64,000 nt of DNA, taken from positions 34,636,218-34,700,217 of the forward strand of contig CM066982.1 in the NCBI GenBank assembly GCA_033977485.1. Reading direction: 5' to 3'. The translations under genes and the position numbers were made by a program. Below are positions 21,890-33,224 of the stretch, piece by piece. The notes beneath the pieces are model-generated. The model saw nothing but the letters and a program-made list of their open reading frames with translations. It ran no database searches and had not been told where the DNA came from. This DNA is from Hydrangea macrophylla. Its lineage: Eukaryota > Streptophyta > Magnoliopsida > Cornales > Hydrangeaceae. Position 1 is the stretch's first letter, and each line of letters opens with the position of its first letter.

Positions 21890-23417
21890 TGGCACGAATA
21901 TCTTTCTGTGTGCGCTTGTGTGCTATACCCAAGTGTAGGTAATCGTGCAAGTAGTAAACTAGATTAAGTCCAGGTCGATCCCACAGGGAAGGATGAGAAT
22001 TAATTTACCTAGATTAAACTCAAAAAGAAAACAAAATTCAATGTTTTGAGAGAAATGTAGAACACAAAGTTCTACGATTAACAACTACTAAAATTAAAAG
22101 TAGCTAAATTAACTTAACTAACGATAGACTATTTAACTAAAGCAAGATTTTAAAAACGGTTTTTCTTAATAAAAGGAAAGTGTTGGGATCACACGAATCC
22201 ACTATGACCCAGCCATCTACCATGCAATTGCAGTTAAGCTCAATGGAGTACAACTTCTATAGTATTCCGTACTTCTCTAAGGATATAGAATCAATAGTCC
22301 TTTCATGGCCGGGACTATATCATCTCAATTAAGTTTGAAATACACAAAGGTGGTTTAATTCAATAGTTAAGACTCGCACCTACAATGGTGTGAGCATTGA
22401 GGGTGGTTTGCAAAATATATTAAAAGAAAATGCCTTAAGGCTTAGAGTTTAAAGACTGTTTTGACAAACTGAGCATTTGGGGACAGTTTGATAACGAATC
22501 AGTAAAGCAGAAAGTCTTGGAATACTGTATAAGATGTTCTCAAGAATCAGAGGATTCGATCGATCGACGTGCTTTCAATCGCTCGACTAAGTCTCCGGTC
22601 CGATCGATCGAACTACATCCGATCGATCAAACATAGGAATAGAAATACTGCATGGCATAGGCCTGAAAGTTGAGACATGGTCTGGGAAGTCTCAGATCTA
22701 TTTTCAACGTAAAGGTTCATTACGGTATCGTTTGTTTGTGAGTTTTTCATTAAAACTACGAAAACTAATGATTTCAACTTAGCTAGCATGCAATACTACG
22801 AGATTGAAGGCTAAACTACGATTAACTAAGTGCAGAATGTAAACAAAACAATAGTAAGTAACCTGGAACGAAGAAACTTGTATTAAACTATAGCAAATCC
22901 AAGCTAACAATGATGAATCTTGATAAAACCTACAAAAACACAAGTAAAACTCTCTTCTCTCTATGAAAACTAATGAAAACCAAGTGTGGGCGTCCTCTGG
23001 GACGTAAACAAAACAAGTATATATAGTAGAAGCCTAATGCTAGGGTTAAAAACCCGTTTCTACTGCGTGCGCGTATAATCTGATAAAAGGCATGTTCGAT
23101 CGATCGAACAACTCTCGATCGATCGAACTTCTTCGAGCGCTTGAGCTTTACTCAATCGATCGAACTCTGAATTTCAGCTTTTGATTGTCTTCATTAGAAT
23201 TCAACACTTCCTTTTATTGTTATCTTCCAATCTTGTACACAGCAGCATTAACCTGCACAAATAACCACTAAAATAATACCACTTATCATAGTTTAATCAC
23301 AATGTGTAAAAACTGGTATTGTAATTCAAACTGCAGATAAATCGAGGAGTTGTAGAATTTTCTAGTGTATTTTCTTCTTTTAGCGCGGTTGTATTTTACA
23401 AATACCCCCACTTGTCA
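21890..23417 (-). repeat. Athila 3' LTR (left copy)
   Basis: Runs TGGCACGAATATC (21890) to ...CCACTTGTCA (23417) on the plus strand, 1528 bp. It has a TATA box at about 23018-23027 (minus) and palindrome clusters at 23095-23166 (upstream) and 22555-22640 (downstream). Against the right copy it lacks about 45 bp inside the downstream cluster and about 30 bp just after it (near 22660). Confidence 0.95.
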
Positions 23418-23429
23418 CAACCCCCAACT
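23418..23429 (-). other. Athila polypurine tract
   Basis: Minus strand AGTTGGGGGTTG directly precedes the 3' LTR. The second Athila copy has AGTTGGGGTTTG at the same place. Confidence 0.8.
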
Positions 23430-25574
23430 AGCGATTTGCTAGTCCCTAGCAATAAAGTGAAAATAAAAAAACAAGCTTACTACTACTACGACGACTAAAG
23501 CAAAGAAAATAAAACTAAAGCAAACTAATCTAGTTAGAAAGAGACGCTACCTAACTCACTTTTGCAGGAATCACGGTTACATTTAGCAAATGCAACAATT
23601 CGTTAAACCCCTAGGTTTCCCTAGTGGACGAGTGTTGTCTCGTGAGGGTTTGCAGTGAATATACCCACAAAATTCTTAATTTTAAGCTCAAAAAGATATA
23701 GAAAAACTTATAAACATTCTTTCCCATTCGACTATCAATTTAGCTCTACAACACATACCAACCTCATACAAACCATGAAGAAACCCACATGTTCCTCATG
23801 TCACCGAGATAAATATACATATGCATTACATTCATGTATCCGTGTGTGTGTAAAATCAACAGCTATGCATCCAACTTTATTTAGAATTGTTCAGACTATC
23901 ATACTTTTGGAACTCGTAGTTTCAACTCAATTCTCACATGGGTTTACACTCAAAAATGAACATCTCACAGAAACTTGTTTAGAAATGGTGGCTCGTGGTG
24001 TGAAAGCTTTAATAAGAATGATGTTCTGGCTACTAGTGTTTCACACCCAACTCGATAAAAGACAAACATTTAGAGTAATATAGTCTCATGAAAGGGAATG
24101 CTACTTACTAGAGGAGCGAAATACCGTGGATACTCAAATTGCACGTTCATATTCAAACTAAGTTGTTAAAAATCATTAAGACTTTGACTTTTCGGCTTTT
24201 ATTTAGTAGGATAGAGATAAGAGAGGCGAGATGTGCACATCCTTAGCATATGATGGAGACTAGTTTATTTCTTCTTTATTCCAAACATCCTCTATTCTCA
24301 TTTATGTTCATGTCTTTTTACTCCTTCTTCTTTCCTTTTCTCTTTTTTTTTTTATATATATATTTTCAACATCTCCTTGCATATTTTCTTTTTATAATGT
24401 CCTTCTCACAACTACACCCTTCTCGTCACATACTTCAACAGTTTTAATCGCCTTAGATGTGCAATCGGGTTTATAGAGGCTTTTATATTGGCAATATTTA
24501 ATCAGTGTGGGCTCAAGAGATTCTTGGATGTTGATACAGGTATATGAAAAAGGGTAAGGAATGAATAACGATGGATTAAATCATTTTCCTAACTTCTTAG
24601 TTTTAGCACTTCGGTGTTCATTGAGTTTGATTGGTAAATCCTGAACGTTCTCCTCTAATAAACAACCTAAATGAAAAATTTTGAGACTATTCAATGAATT
24701 TAAGATATATTCAAGAAAAACAATTCGAATTTAATGTGACAATTCCCTCAAAATTGAAGATTGGGTTCAAAAACTCACTAAGGGTCATTAGTTTCCACTA
24801 TTTGTTCGTGAAGCATAAAAGTCATATTAATTCTTATTTTCAGTTTTCTGCATAGCTATTAACACGTGCAAATGGATGTTGGATACTAGAATGGTCAACA
24901 TATGCATTCATCTTAGTGAAGCTAGAAAAAACGCGTGAACTTAATTCATAAAGGGATGAGATCAATAGGAATGTATCATTGCTTAATGGCAGCTAAATAG
25001 GAATGAATATTTAAAGTAATCTACCAATAAAGTTCATAATAAAAGAAAATTTCAATTTTTTTTTTGAAATGAAACGTTTGGTTAAATGTTTGGTTTGCGA
25101 AAGAGATTGTGTGAAATTTGCAATAAAGTGAATCAGATTGCTAAGTAAAGTGAAACATGCTCAGGTGATACTCTATCTACATCCTACCCCCAACTGAAAA
25201 TTACGATGACCTCAGAAGTTGATTTTCAAAAATAGATAGAGAGATATCACCTTATAAGGCAACTCAATAACTGCAAGCGTAACAATCTGTAAGGAACATA
25301 CAATCTCCAAAAAGCCAAGATCAAGAGAAAGATACACAGAAATAAAAAACATATGATCCACATATAATAACAGAACCAATCACTGGAAAGATAAAACAAT
25401 AAAAATGACAGAATAGTGATAATAAAGTGCAGCTAAACCAAACCAACCAAGCCAAACCAAATAGTCACAAATATCCACAAATAGTCCAAAAACTAAAAGA
25501 CCAAAAGAAGAGAGCAGAGAGATAGAAATAAGAAAGATACAACAGAACTCTCCAAACACTCTCAAAATCAAGAC
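23430..25574 (-). other. Long Athila 3' untranslated region
   Basis: About 2.1 kb between the env-position stop and the PPT with no supported coding frame. Parts near 23530-24200 are conserved in the second Athila copy (about 55680-56466), for example around CCACGGTATTTCGCTCCTCT. A T-rich run with TATATATATA lies at about 24340-24365. Confidence 0.7.
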
Positions 25575-27006
25575 CTACACATCATCTGCGACATCGGATA
25601 ATATCTCTATCGGCGCATCGGGAGTATCCTCAACTCCACCCTCAGCAACAGTATGAGCCGTCGCCGGGTCACTCTCAGTCACAACTAGAGGTGGTGGAAG
25701 TGGGGGCTCCGCAGAAGGTGGGGCCGCTGATGATGATGGTACAGAAGGATCAGCAGGTGGTGGTGGGACTGTGGATGTGGATGGGCCAGTGGTAGTCGGT
25801 GCAGCAGGAGGGGGAGTAGTGGTAGGTGGAGGTGTATGTAATGACTGGTCAACCCCTAACTGGATCAAGATGGCCTCCAGCAAAGTCGTCATGTGGTCGA
25901 CCCGGCCCTCGAGTCTGATCCGAGTTTCTCTCTCCTCCAACAATAACTCATGAACAGTCGGGAGAGGCACGGATGAAGAAGACTCTCCCTGGGCCTGAGC
26001 TTGAGCCTGAGATCGCTGTCTCAGCTTAAACTGTGCAATCTCCACCCGAGGATCAACCTCGTCATCAGAATCAAGCTCCTCAGCCTCTGTCGGCATCCCT
26101 GAAGCTGCACCCTCAGTATCGGTGCCTGCGCCCCTCCTCCTCTTCACCCTCAATTTCACCTTACCCTTTGCTTTTCTCTTTTTCTGAGCATCAGAACGGC
26201 GGGCCGCTGTCTCACCGAATTGACTAGAGGCCTAAAGAATGGAATCTGTGGCCAACGGGACTAATTCGGCCCGCTCAATAACCCTATGTATAGGCCAAGC
26301 GCCCTTCAGATGGCGCTTGGCGGCAATATACCGCATAGGCTGAACGAAAAAGTTGATATACAGGCGAGACAGACAGACACGCTGTCCTGTCCCAATGGAG
26401 TACAGAGCACGGGTATACCATGGCGCAAATTTCTCGTGGTAGGACGTCATCATAATACAATTGACCAATGCAAGGTGGAGGAGGTGGTAATTCTCGGTCA
26501 GAGACTTATCCTCGATGTTGGACTCGCCGTTCCAAGATTTGAATGGCACCTCCTGTGAGCTCACGGATAATGGTGGTCGACGGGATCTCTGGGGCTCCTG
26601 GTAATGAGGGATAGAAACAGTCAGGGACCTCAGGAACCCCTAAAGCTGCAGAGATTGTGGCAGGACTGAAAATGATCTCGTGCCCTCGAAAGAATGATCG
26701 GTAGGTAAACGGGGCCGCGGGATCCTTGATCATGGAAGAGCAAGCTTCACGAACCCAGTGGATATTTATTTTCTTGGTCTGGGTCAACATGTCTTACCAC
26801 AATGGCATGTCTCTGATCCGTGCTAGGAACCATGGAGCGGCAAGCCATACGGACTCCAATGGCCGCTCCAACATGACCTTCTGTGTATCGAAGTAGCGGT
26901 TGAACCAAACACGCTCCTCGGGGCTCCGGAACCCGTGGTCAGGTATGGGATCCGGTATAGCGAGATCCAGAGGTTTGGACTTGTGATATCCTGTGATAAG
27001 GTTCAT
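25575..27006 (-). pseudogene. Env-position ORF, Transposase_32-like with Pro-rich tail
   Basis: Starts at ATG 27004-27006 just after the predicted acceptor. The central part (about 26790-26300) has HWVREACSS, FRGHEIIFSPATISAALGVP and an L-T-E-N-Y-H-L-L-H-L block. This resembles the 'putative plant transposon protein' domain (Transposase_32) common in Athila-type elements. A short basic K-K-R-K-A-K-G-K stretch (possible nuclear signal), an acidic patch, a coiled coil (LLLEERETRIRLEGRVDHM) and a long Pro/Thr/Ser-rich tail follow to TGA at 25575. TAA at 26794-26796, one frameshift near 26510-26560 and TAG at 26232-26234 break it. I see no clear transmembrane segment, so an envelope role is doubtful. 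Confidence 0.6.
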
Positions 27007-27015
27007 TGCGGGGTC

Positions 27016-27363
27016 CTGAAAATAGAAGAAATACAGAATAGAAATCAAAACAAGAAAGAAAAGAAAAGAAACTGAAACTGCTTGTGTTCGACCGATCGAA
27101 CAATGTTCGATTGATTGAGAAAGGACAGAGTTCGATCGCTCGATACTCTTTCGATCGATTGAGAAAGGGCTGGGTTCGAGCGATCGAACCCAGCTCGATC
27201 GATCGAGCACAGCGAATGTGCAGTAACCACTTTCGAGAACAGAAAGGGCCCTCACACACACAAAACAAGACAAAACTAAAAAGGAACAATTTTGAAAACC
27301 AATGGGGGGCACCCCCACAAGAAATGGAACAAATTGGAAAGAGGGGGTGACTTTAGGCCTTAC
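27016..27363 (-). other. Putative leader intron of the env-position gene
   Basis: Minus strand donor GAG/GTAAGG at 27363 and acceptor TTCTATTTTCAG ending at 27016 give a 348-bp intron. The first exon (about 27520 to 27364) has no ATG. The start codon lies 9 bp into the second exon. The intron holds a second palindrome cluster at 27087-27215. Confidence 0.55.
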
Positions 27364-27545
27364 CTCGGGTTAACTCGCGGAGGGGAGGATGTGATTTAGG
27401 ATGATGATGATGATGTGGACCAAGGGCTCCCCGTATGCGTGAATGATGAGGGAAAGCTAAGAATCGCCCCGAGTGCTCCTCTGTGGTCAATCGCTCGAAG
27501 ATATGAAAGTGTGAGAGAAACTGAGAAGGTGTACTGGAGATGCCT

Positions 27546-27556
27546 CATTTAAATAC
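27546..27556 (-). promoter_or_regulatory. Putative internal promoter of the env-position gene
   Basis: Minus strand GTATTTAAATG, placed directly downstream of a TCGATCGA palindrome cluster and about 540 bp upstream of the start codon at 27006. The arrangement copies that of the LTR promoter. No transcript evidence is available. Confidence 0.45.
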
Positions 27557-27560
27557 AAGG

Positions 27561-27672
27561 CTCGATCGCTCGAGAAAGTTCGATCGATCGACAGTGCAAT
27601 CGATTGAATACTCATCAAGCGCTCGAAGATCTGATACGGTCGATCGATCGAGATGAGTTCGATCGATCGAAC
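27561..27672. repeat. Palindrome cluster upstream of the internal TATA
   Basis: Copies of CTCGATCGCTCGAG, TTCGATCGATCGA, CAATCGATTGA, CGATCGATCGAG and TTCGATCGATCGAAC lie within 112 bp. The cluster ends about 5 bp from the TATA-like box at 27546-27556. Confidence 0.85.
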
Positions 27673-28099
27673 ACCCAAATTTTATAATAACCCTGAATTA
27701 AGAAATTTAGCACCCCCAACAAGACAACAATGTTCTGGACAAACAGAATAGTGAAAAACAGTGCATTTGACAGAACATGTAAGCCAAAACTCATCCTCAA
27801 AATAGAAAATTGCAATTTGATATAAATAAATCCTTTTAATAGCATCCATATTGCAACAATATTGCCCCCAACTGGTATTTAAAACCTTATTCTACTAAAG
27901 AAAACTAAAGTAAAACTTAAACCAAACATATTTTGTCAAGGATTACACTCCAATTGATAAAAGAAAGAACGATGAAAGAAAACAATTGAAGTGAACACTA
28001 CTCTTCGAGCAAGAAGATTTCTTCTTCCACCAATGCTTCATTTTCCGCTAAAACTTCGCATGTGGATTCCAAACTTGATGACTCCCTTTCCCAGAACAG

Positions 28100-28312
28100 T
28101 CAGAAAGCAGCAAGGACATCATCGAGCAAGTCTGAAGTCTCTAAGGAATTGAAAGCCCATGCAAGAGGTGATCCTGTTGGAGACAAGGATAACGGAGTGT
28201 AACTGTGCAACGGAATTTCCTCTTGCGGCGGAGTGCCCGGGGGCCTTATGTAGGGCCCAAAGCCATGAATCATTTGATGTGGAAGGAAGAGAGGTGGGAA
28301 CGGTAGATTCAT
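28100..28312 (-). CDS. Possible second accessory exon, Pro-rich
   Basis: A 70-residue frame beginning M-N-L-P-F-P-P-L-F-L-P-H, Pro- and Ser-rich and ending in D-L-L-D-D-V-L-A-A-F. Its ATG follows a splice-acceptor-like TTTTGTCAG by about 10 bp, mirroring the acidic ORF. It could be a separate spliced product or the 3' exon of the acidic ORF. No homologue comes to mind. Confidence 0.4.
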   Translation of the reverse strand: MNLPFPPLFLPHQMIHGFGPYIRPPGTPPQEEIPLHSYTPLSLSPTGSPLAWAFNSLETSDLLDDVLAAF

Positions 28313-28349
28313 AGTGACGATCCTGACAAAACAACGAAAAGAAAAGAAA

Positions 28350-28910
28350 TTAAATAAGAACTAAAGAAACGACAACAGAAGGAAAATAACTAAAATGAAG
28401 AAAACAGTGGAAGGACAAGTGATAACGAAGTAACCTCACTATTGGCATGAGACACCTATGTGCACTAGCAGGTAATGGGCATTGGAGCCGGAACAACAAA
28501 TAGCTCAAGTGCACATAAATGTAGGGAACCGCTTCGATGACAAGGAAGTCATCCACAAAAGTGAATACAGCATTGTGGCGTTCAGGCACCACATCCTGTA
28601 AGTCTTCCTCTTCCCACGGCTCCCACATGGAATCATTTTCCCATTGTTCCATCAGAGCCTCATCTATCTCCCAAACAACATACCCTTCAGGCTCTCCTTC
28701 CTCTTCAGGAAATTCCATGTGTTCAAAAGGGTTGATTTGGAGGAGAGCAGGGTTGTAAGGGATGTACCCTTGAGTCAGGTCAACGACATCATCCGCTCCT
28801 GGACCTTCATATGGAGAGAGGCAGAAGGCTATCTCCTTAGCAGTCCAAGGGGGATTCGGATATTCTGAATCAGCCCAAGACCCAATTGAGTGGACATCAT
28901 CACCTCTCAT
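28350..28910 (-). CDS. Acidic accessory ORF downstream of integrase
   Basis: I do not recognise a family. The ATG at 28908-28910 lies 10 bp after a splice-acceptor-like CCCATGCAG (AG at 28921-28922). The N-terminal part (about 110 residues) is very acidic and Trp/Pro-rich: HSIGSWADSEYPNPPW, NPFEHMEFPEEEGEPEG, QWENDSMWEPWEEED. It is also present, with the same acceptor position, in the second Athila copy (55248-55595), so it is a shared element gene. The C-terminal part is hydrophobic and may be intron: a GTGAGG donor-like site lies near 28434. Location and partners are unknown. Confidence 0.55.
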   Translation of the reverse strand: MRGDDVHSIGSWADSEYPNPPWTAKEIAFCLSPYEGPGADDVVDLTQGYIPYNPALLQINPFEHMEFPEEEGEPEGYVVWEIDEALMEQWENDSMWEPWEEEDLQDVVPERHNAVFTFVDDFLVIEAVPYIYVHLSYLLFRLQCPLPASAHRCLMPIVRLLRYHLSFHCFLHFSYFPSVVVSLVLI

Positions 28911-29060
28911 ATTGAACAGCCTGCATGGGAGAGATAATATAAAACAGCAGATTAGAATCGAAATCACTTGCAGAGAAAGAGAAAAAGAAAATAAAAACGG
29001 AAAGGCAGCAAAAGTAAAGGTATACAGCAACAACGTGGGGAAAACGCTTAGCAGTTGGGA

Positions 29061-29510
29061 TCAAGAGTAGTTGGGTTCATCCAGTTGGATGAACTCAGCC
29101 TCAATTTGGAAATTCTCCAAGAACGGTTTTAGCCTTTGGCCATTGACCTTGAAAATTGCATCGTTCTTGGGGTTTATCAACTCAACAGCCCCGTGTGGAA
29201 AGACAGATTTGACGATGAAAGGTCCTGTCCACCGGGATCGGAGTTTTCCAGGAAAAAGGTGGAGATGAGAGTCGTACAGCAAGACTTTCTGCCCCGGCTC
29301 GAATGATTTACGACAAATTATTCTGTCATGGCAAGCCTTGAACCTTTCCTTGTTTAGTTTGGCGCTGTCGTATGCATCTCTACGTATTTCCTCCAATTCA
29401 GCCAATTGGAGTTTTCGGAGATGACCTCCCTCTTTGATGTCGAAGTTTAGTGAGCGTGTCGCCCAATATGCTTTATGCTCTATTTCGACCGGAAGGTGAC
29501 ATGCCTTACC
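29061..29510 (-). pseudogene. pol: Athila integrase C-terminal domain
   Basis: Still the gag-pol frame. It has [16 protein letters not shown], a helical A-E-L-E-E-I-R-R-D-A-Y block, then the SH3-like GQKVLLYDSHLHLFPGKL and S-R-W-T-G-P-F motifs and a natural-looking stop at 29061-29063. There is no chromodomain, as expected for Athila. The ATG at 29405 is internal and not a real start. Confidence 0.85.
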
Positions 29511-30371
29511 TTACACTAGCCTGAATGGGGACATCCCTAGGTTCGTTTTGTATGCAGTACGGTATGCCCATAGTGCATCAGTTAGTTTATATGCCCAATC
29601 CTTTCTGTTGAAACTAACCGTCTTTTTGAGGATATGCTTGATTTCTCGGTTAGCCAACTCCGCTTGCCCGTTTGTTTGTAGATGGTAGGCGAGAGCGATT
29701 TTGTGGTTGACCCCATATTTCTTGAGTAGTGACTCCAAAGGCCTATTGCAGAAATGCTTGCCTTGGTCACTTATTAGGGCTTTCGGGGTTCCAAAACGCG
29801 ATAGAATATGTTCCTTAAGAAAGGACATCACCATTTTGTGGTCATTGCGTCTTGTTGATATCGCTTCTACCCACTTAGATACATACTCCACAGCAAGGAG
29901 TATATATTCGCAGTTGTTGGATTTAGGGAACGGGCCCATGAAGTCTATGCCCCAACAATCAAATATTTCAATCGTAATTATGGGGGTTAAGGGCATAGAG
30001 TTCCTTTTTGAAATTATACCTAGCTGTTGACAACGTTGGCATGTTTTGCAAAAAGCGTAGGCATCTTTAAACAAAGTGGGCCAGTAGAAACCGCTATGTA
30101 GAATTTTTTGCGCGGTCTTTTGTGATGCGAAATGGCCACCGCATGCCTCAGAATGGCATGATGCTAAAATGACGGTTATATCCTCGTTTGGAACGCAACA
30201 TTTGATGACCTGATCAGCACAATACTTAAATAAGTACGGGTCATCAAAGAAGAAATGATGTGCGAAAGAGAGGAACCGCTTCCTGTCTGGTTTAGACCAA
30301 TGACTTGGGGTTTCTCCTGTGGCAAGATAATTTACTATATCAGCATACCAGGGTAGATCCAAAACAGTCAT
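29511..30371 (-). pseudogene. pol: Athila integrase, zinc and catalytic domains
   Basis: A 286-residue open segment in the gag-pol frame after the TAA at 30375-30377. The zinc-binding HHCC motif is H73, H80, C108 and C111. The catalytic core has D143 (GIDFMGPFP), D202 (ISDQGKHFC) and E238 ([11 protein letters not shown]), giving the D,D35E spacing of retroviral-type integrases. TAA at 29511-29513 interrupts just before [16 protein letters not shown], which continues in frame. The core is intact in sequence, but the C-terminal domain is separated by the stop. Confidence 0.9.
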
Positions 30372-30374
30372 CAG

Positions 30375-32498
30375 TTACTCATCTGGGAATTCATCCTTTA
30401 TCGGTGTGGATTCGGTGTTATCAACAAAAGTTAACCGAGATAGATGGTCGGCGACCACATTCTCTACTCCCTTTTTATCTTTGATCGTTATATCGAATTC
30501 TTGGAGTAGGAGTATCCAACGGATAAGCCTCTGTTTCGCATCTTTCTTAGATAACAGGTACTTAAGGGTCGAGTGGTCTGTAAAACAGACTATTGGGGAC
30601 CCTATCAGATAAGACCTGAATTTATCCAGTGCGAAGACTATTGCCAGCAGCTCTTTTTCGGTAGTTGTATAGTTCATTTGAGCTTCATTGAGTGTTCGAA
30701 TGGCATAGTAAATCACGTAAGGCTTATTATCCTTCCTCTGTCCTAGGACTGCACCAATGGCGTAGTCACTAGCGTCGCACATTAACTCAAATGGCAAACC
30801 CCAGTCGGGTGCCTGTATAATCGGTGTGGAGGTAAGGTGTTCTTTTAGTGCTTCAAATGATGTTTGACACTCTTCTGACCACTCAAAAGGTGTGTCTTTG
30901 ACTAAGAGTTGGCACAGTGGTCGAGAGATCGCACTAAAATTTTGGATAAAGCGCCGATAAAATCCCGCGTGTCCCAGAACAGATCGAATGTCTTTGACCG
31001 TACGAGGGACAGGTAGATTCGAGATTATATCGATTTTAGCTTTATCAACTTGGATACCTTGATCGGAGATAATGTGGCCAAGAACAATCCCTTTGGTTAC
31101 CATGAAGTGACATTTTTCCCAGTTTAATACTAGGTGTTTGTCCTCGCATCTTGCTAATACTCTCTCAAGGTTTTCTAGGCAGTTATTGAAACTATGGCCA
31201 AACACTGAGAAGTCGTCCATGAAAACCTCCAATATCTGTTCGACCATGTCGCTGAATATACTTAGCATGCACCGTTGGAAGGTAGCAGGTGCATTGCATA
31301 GGCCAAAGGGTATACGGCGGTAGGCGAATGTACCGAACAGACATGTGAATGTCGTTTTCTCCTGATCTTCAGGAGCAATTTCTATTTGGTTATACCCACT
31401 ATATCCGTCCAAGAAATAATAGTACTTGTGACCCGCCACTCGTTCTAACATCTGATCCATAAATGGCAGTGGAAAGTGGTCCTTACGAGTCACAGTATTT
31501 AGTTTTCGATAGTCAATACACATCCGCCATCCAGTGGGGATGCGTGTTGGTACTAACTCGCCCTCTTTATTTAGAATGACTGTTATGCCAGCTTTCTTTG
31601 GCACTACTTGGGTCGGACTAACCCAAGGGCTATCAGAAATGGGATATATAATCCCAACGTCAAGAAGTTTTAAGACTTCCTTCTTGACGACCTCCTGCAT
31701 ATTAGGATTCAGACGCCTTTGTATTTGTTGCGAGGGTTTGGCGTCTTCCTCCAGATATATTTTATGGGTACAAATGGATGGGTTTATGCCTTTAAGGTCG
31801 GCAATAGTCCATCCTAATGCTCCCTTATGTTGTTTTAACACCTCGATTAACTTACCCTCTTGTTCAGCATTCAAAGTTGATGAAATTATGACAGGGTAAG
31901 TCTTTTCAGTCCCTAGGAAAGCGTATTTGAGCTCTTTTGGAAGCTCCTTTAATTCCAATTCGGGGAACTGCATGTTCGAGGGCATGACTAACTTTGTTTT
32001 GGGAGGTAGTGGTTCATATGGTGTTACCCACATGCATTCAGCTCTATCCTCCTCTAGTGTATCCAACATGAGGCAAGTGTGATTTAAAGCAGCATCCAAT
32101 GGAGTAGACTCTTTAGGTTGATAGATAACATCGAATTGTGACACGACTACCTCCAAAGGATCTTTATAATCAACAACATCTGCCTCATCCTCGATGACTG
32201 TCTCGATGTAATGAGCTTCTTCCTCATCTTCGTACTCTTCAGGTCTAGGATTGGAGAAGATTTTTATGGTTGCAGTCATGTTTCCGAACACAATGGTCAT
32301 TGTACCACTTCTTATTTTTATTGAGGCATCGATTGTGTTTAGAAAAGGACGTCCGAATATCACCAGGATTTGTGTACCTGCGTTAGACACAGGTTCGGTG
32401 TCTAAAATTACAAAATCAACCGGGAAAACAAATGAGTCTATCTGCACAAGGACGTCTTCCAACACTCCTCTCGGGTATTTGACCGACCTATCTGCCAA
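30375..32498 (-). pseudogene. pol: Athila protease C-half, reverse transcriptase and RNase H
   Basis: A 707-residue open segment in the gag-pol frame. Residues 1-60 complete the protease (I-F-G-R-P-F-L-N-T). RT spans about 270-460, with D364 in [20 protein letters not shown] and the catalytic box FMDD (426-429), all intact. RNase H spans about 570-690, with acidic residues D575, E614, D641 and D684 present. Together these copy genomic RNA into DNA and remove the RNA strand. The segment is bounded by TAA at 32502-32504 and TAA at 30375-30377, so it would be translated only by read-through. All catalytic residues I can check are preserved. Confidence 0.9.
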
Positions 32499-32501
32499 TT
32501 G

Positions 32502-33131
32502 TTATGCAACTCGGGTGGGTTTGTATTCGCCTAGCCCTAGTTGTTTATAGACTGAATATGGCAGAAGGTTGACGCTTGCTCCTAAGTCGAGGAGTGCGTT
32601 ATCTATTCTCTGATTCCCAATTTGACATGAGACAGTGGGAGTACCGGGGTCTTTGAGTTTCGAAGGCAATTCGTTTTGGATGATTGAGCTTGCTTGGCAA
32701 GCAACGTAAGCGTGTTTCTTCACACTTTGCCTCCTCTTGACCGTGCATAAATCTTTAAGATTTTTCGCATAAGCCGGTACTTGTTTAATTGCATCAAGGA
32801 GTGGGAGGATTATTTTTACTTGTTTAAATAATTCCATGAACTCCTGATTCTTTGTCTCATTTCTAGGTTTCTTAAGCCTTTTAGGGTAAGGCGCAGGGAA
32901 AGGGCATTTTGGTAATTCATCATTAACGGGCTCCTTTCCGGGCCTTCTCTCAACTTCTTCCACTACTTTTGGAGCTTCAGTATTTGTCCCTAATGGTTCA
33001 TCACTAGTAGTTGGCTCCTCTTCTTGAGTAGCAGGTTTGTTTGTATTGACCACTTCGTCCTCCTCATACTCTTCGGGAGTAAAGGTAGGCATATTTTGCC
33101 CTATAATCTTGCCGCTTCTTAGATTCGTCAC
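32502..33131 (-). pseudogene. pol: Athila gag-pol linker and protease N-half
   Basis: Same frame as Gag. Residues 1-165 are an acidic then basic linker (TNLRSGKII, K-R-L-K-K-P). The aspartic protease follows with the Athila-type active site DLGAS (D182-S186) and NLLPYSVYKQLG. A TAA at 32502-32504 cuts the protease domain in two, and the flanking coding sequence continues in frame. An ATG at 33131 follows the Gag stop, but nothing suggests an independent start. The protease would be truncated before its C-terminal strand. Confidence 0.85.
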
Positions 33132-33224
33132 GGCTTTAGCTTGTTCATGATTAGGGGGACCGTTGTTGTATCCCTTAGGGTTTTGAAGTGGTTGGGCAGG
33201 AAATGTTCCACCCGATCCCTCTTG

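Noticed and set aside
22555..23166. Spaced TCGATCGA repeats as a CRISPR array
   Set aside because: Repeats are far too short and spacing irregular, and the context is an LTR in a plant genome.
23655..24083. 142-residue plus-strand frame
   Set aside because: It lies antisense in the Athila 3' UTR. The homologous part of the second copy does not keep a long frame, and there is no domain.
25380..25571. Hydrophobic 63-residue minus-strand frame after the env-position gene
   Set aside because: It looks membrane-like, but there is no conservation evidence and composition alone explains it.
27045..27350. Several short frames with repeated I-D-R-S peptide
   Set aside because: They are the TCGATCGA palindromes read as codons; the region is better explained as an intron.
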